From Toxorhynchites rutilus septentrionalis (taxonomy: Eukaryota; Arthropoda; Insecta; Diptera; Culicidae): a stretch of DNA of 64,000 nucleotides. The notes under the pieces are model-generated. The model was not told where the DNA came from. It saw only the letters and a list, made by a program, of their open reading frames with translations, and made no database searches. The DNA lies in NCBI RefSeq assembly GCF_029784135.1, contig NC_073746.1, forward strand, positions 244,624,307 to 244,688,306. Reading direction: 5' to 3'. Shown here piece by piece: positions 61,771 to 64,000 of the stretch (position 1 is the stretch's first letter; every line of letters begins with the position of its first letter). A program made the position numbers and the translations under genes.

Positions 61771-62858
61771 TAGCTGACCTGGCAATCTTCGTTATCAATA
61801 GCTTCAAACTTTCACGTTTTCTTACTATGAGCAAGTTCATGGGTCCAATTGCAGAACTGTTCATTGATTGATCTTCTAATTGACTCTGTTGAATTTATCT
61901 TTTACTATAAAATTCCTAGTATTTCTAACAAAACTCATCATTATAATATCAGATTATTTTCAGACACAATTCTCGTTCAAGATTTTTAAACCACTTGCAA
62001 ATAACATGTTTCTCCGTTATATGGAATAAATGTTTTATACAGAAAATATGAAATAAAGACAGCTCTAAATCGGACAATTTCTTCCTCAGGTTCTGCAATT
62101 ATCAACACATTCGACGATACTTTTTTATTGGTATAAATAGAAGAAGATATAGGAGTGCGTTTCATCACATTAAAATCCAATTCAAGTTTCGAACAAAGAT
62201 CAATTTCGCTAACGCGAACACTAACAGAACTAACAGTATTTGTCACTGTGTAATTGTAGAACATATGGTAATTCAATTTTCCGAATTTTCCCTTTTTCCT
62301 TCAGAGTTTTCCGAAATTTTCAATTGTCATGTTTGGTTGGAATATTTTTGGTTGAAATATGTGTAATATTTTTATGGGACCCCCTCTCCATTCCTGATGA
62401 GGGAGGGGTGTTATACCATCATAGAAACATTTCTCATTCCCAAAAACCCTCATATCCCAAATTGTGCTTGATTAGTTCTCGAGTTATGCAGAAGTTTGTG
62501 TTTGTGTGTCCCCTGTAATTTGTGTTTCATTTGTATGGCAGCCCCCCTTAGAGAGGGGGTTGGAGAGTATAACCCCCCCAGCCCCTTAGAGTGGTGGGTT
62601 GAAAATCTAACCATCATAGAAACATTTATTGCACCCTAAAACCTCAATATGTCAAATTTCGTTTCGATTACTTGATTAATTCCCGAGTAATGTAGACATT
62701 TGTGTTTTATTTGTATGGCAGCCCCCCCTTCGAGAGGGGGGGGGACTCAAACTATCACGAAAACCTTCCCCGGCCCCAAAAAACCCCTACATACCAATTT
62801 TCATGTTGATCGGTTAAGTAGTTTCCGAGTCCATAAGAATCAGACAGACAGACAGAAA
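61771..62858 (+). repeat. Dispersed repeat family A copy
   Basis: Begins TAGCTGACCTGGCAATCTTC and ends CAGACAGACAGACAGAAAG, with about four monomers from 62380 (CAGCCCCCCTTAGAGAGGGG). The non-monomer part 61900-62330 parallels 44570-44700 and, inverted, 43000-43256. Confidence 0.75.
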
Positions 62859-63206
62859 GAGTGGTAAAATTTGTGGAGTGGCAAAATTTGTGGAAACAAA
62901 GTGCTGTTAAAAATTTTTATCGCGGCGATTAGCACCAGTAAAATCATTTATGTGATCGACGCTAAAAGGATAAGTTTTTAATGTGTATTCTATGCTAGTA
63001 AACTGTAATCAAATTGCTGGGTTCAGCTGGTATTCAAGTAAATTACAACACTTTTCACTGCAGTAGTGGTAGTGTTTAGAGGAGCTTGAATACCTCACTC
63101 TTTGATTGAATTTGCTGCCGATACATAGTGTGTTCTCCCAGCACTTTCGACCAGCACGCGCTTGTGTTATTGTTTTTATTTTCATTTGCCTCGCACGGCC
63201 CGGCCG
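62859..63206. other. Spacer or 5' leader of the next retroelement
   Basis: No ORF; directly precedes the PHD-like ORF1. Confidence 0.4.
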
Positions 63207-64000
63207 ATGGCCGGTGCACACGCGGATTCTGTTGAGTGTATTGATATGGGTCTAGTAGATATGTGTAGCCGCTGCTGTGAGAAGATAGAAAATCCGAACA
63301 CAGAAGCGATAGAGTGCTATGGCAAGTGCCATGAAACAATACACATTGTATGTTTGCCGAGCGCGGTGCGTGAAAATATCGATATATTGAAAAAAATTAA
63401 AAATGCAGTTTTCGTATGTGATACATGTCTTCTGCTACATGAAAATGGCTTTGGGAATAATCATTTTGATGATTCCGTAAGTAAAATTTTAAATAATATC
63501 AATGAGCTGAAATGTTTAGTTGACTTGGCCAACAACTTTGAGCTCAAAGTTAAAGAAGTATTAAGATCGGAAATTGGTAATTTATTGAAGAATAGTAATG
63601 ATATTAACGCAGATGCAGAGGAAACACCACAGCGATACAATCTGCGTTCAAATTCGAAAAAGCGCCGTCGTGACGAGTCAGCAAATGAGAATAAAAACAC
63701 AACACCGTTGAGTTTTGCTGCGGTCTTGAAGGATGCAGGGAAAACAACTAATGAAGGAGTATCCAATAAAAGGCCTAGTACGGTGAACAAAACCTAGACC
63801 AGGGAGAAAATCCTAATCATAAAACCAAAAACAAAGCAAGAATCAGACTTTACAAGAAAATTTTTTAAAAGAAAATGTCAATCCCAAGGGATTGAATATA
63901 AATGGTCTTCGAAACGGGAAAAACGGCTCTGTTGTTGTCTCTACTTCGGATAAAAACTCGATAGAGTTATTAAAGGTTAATTTTGAGAAAAAGTTGGGTC
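63207..64000 (+). pseudogene. Non-LTR retrotransposon ORF1 with PHD-like finger, broken, runs off the window
   Basis: From MAGAHADSVECIDMG the first 75 residues hold a Cys4-His-Cys3 finger (CSRC, CYGKC, H-x3-C, CDTC). A Lys/Glu-rich helical part and an NLRSNSKKRRRDE basic stretch follow. The frame stops at TAG near 63795. The continuation (IIIKPKTK-type, then LKENVNPKGLNINGLRNGKN and STSDKNSIELLKVNF) resumes after that stop and a one-base shift in a T run near 63861. ORF2 would lie beyond the window. It is similar in plan, not in detail, to ORF1 at 6652. Confidence 0.7.

Overview
This window looks like nuclear DNA of a culicine mosquito, most likely Aedes. The evidence is two tRNA-headed SINEs of the Feilai type, CR1-, R1-, copia-, pogo-, mariner- and P-type elements at very high density, host genes split by kilobase-sized introns full of repeats, and insect-type ACAT and ABCC4 proteins. 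This assignment is inferred from recognised families; no search was run.

Host genes are few. A complete cytosolic acetyl-CoA acetyltransferase (thiolase, ACAT2-type) lies on + at 24631-31277 in four exons. An ABCC4/MRP4-like ABC transporter lies on - at 45992-58304. Its seven visible exons join in phase and cover almost the whole protein, and only the N-terminal exon(s) lie beyond the window. A 111-codon ORF of unknown function lies on - at 45375-45710, just downstream of the transporter.

The left third (2.9-24.3 kb) is a stack of nested mobile elements. A P-superfamily element (2907-12222) has inverted termini and a perfect 8-bp target duplication. It encodes a four-exon THAP transposase on -, with one frameshift. 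A nearly intact CR1-clade non-LTR retrotransposon sits inside one of its introns. Next come a non-autonomous LTR element with matching 239-bp LTRs (13649-16564), a small internally deleted copia element (17209-18699), two Harbinger-type MITEs (20242-20344 and 22206-22785), a Mutator-like element with a GC-rich core (21128-21672), a pair of 256-bp elements, and a hAT-type MITE (23566-24321). The P and copia elements landed 2 bp apart in two copies of the same older repeat, so each copy shows the unoccupied site of the other element.

Intron 1 of ACAT holds a decayed R1-clade retrotransposon broken by a TIR insertion, and a tRNA-derived SINE. The 32-36 kb region is a composite with inverted ends that carries an inverted pair of histone H3 remnants, histone-type 3' stem-loops and about 175-bp tandem units. 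The 36-45 kb region is tandem repeats, MITEs, a gag-like ORF1 remnant and dispersed family A. The 8-kb transporter intron holds mariner and DD37E remnants, a Feilai SINE and inverted repeats. The right end (58-64 kb) has a second Feilai SINE, an internally deleted pogo/Tigger-like element, another family A copy and the 5' part of another non-LTR element with a PHD-like ORF1.

No rRNA gene, CRISPR array, functional tRNA gene or recognisable viral gene was seen.
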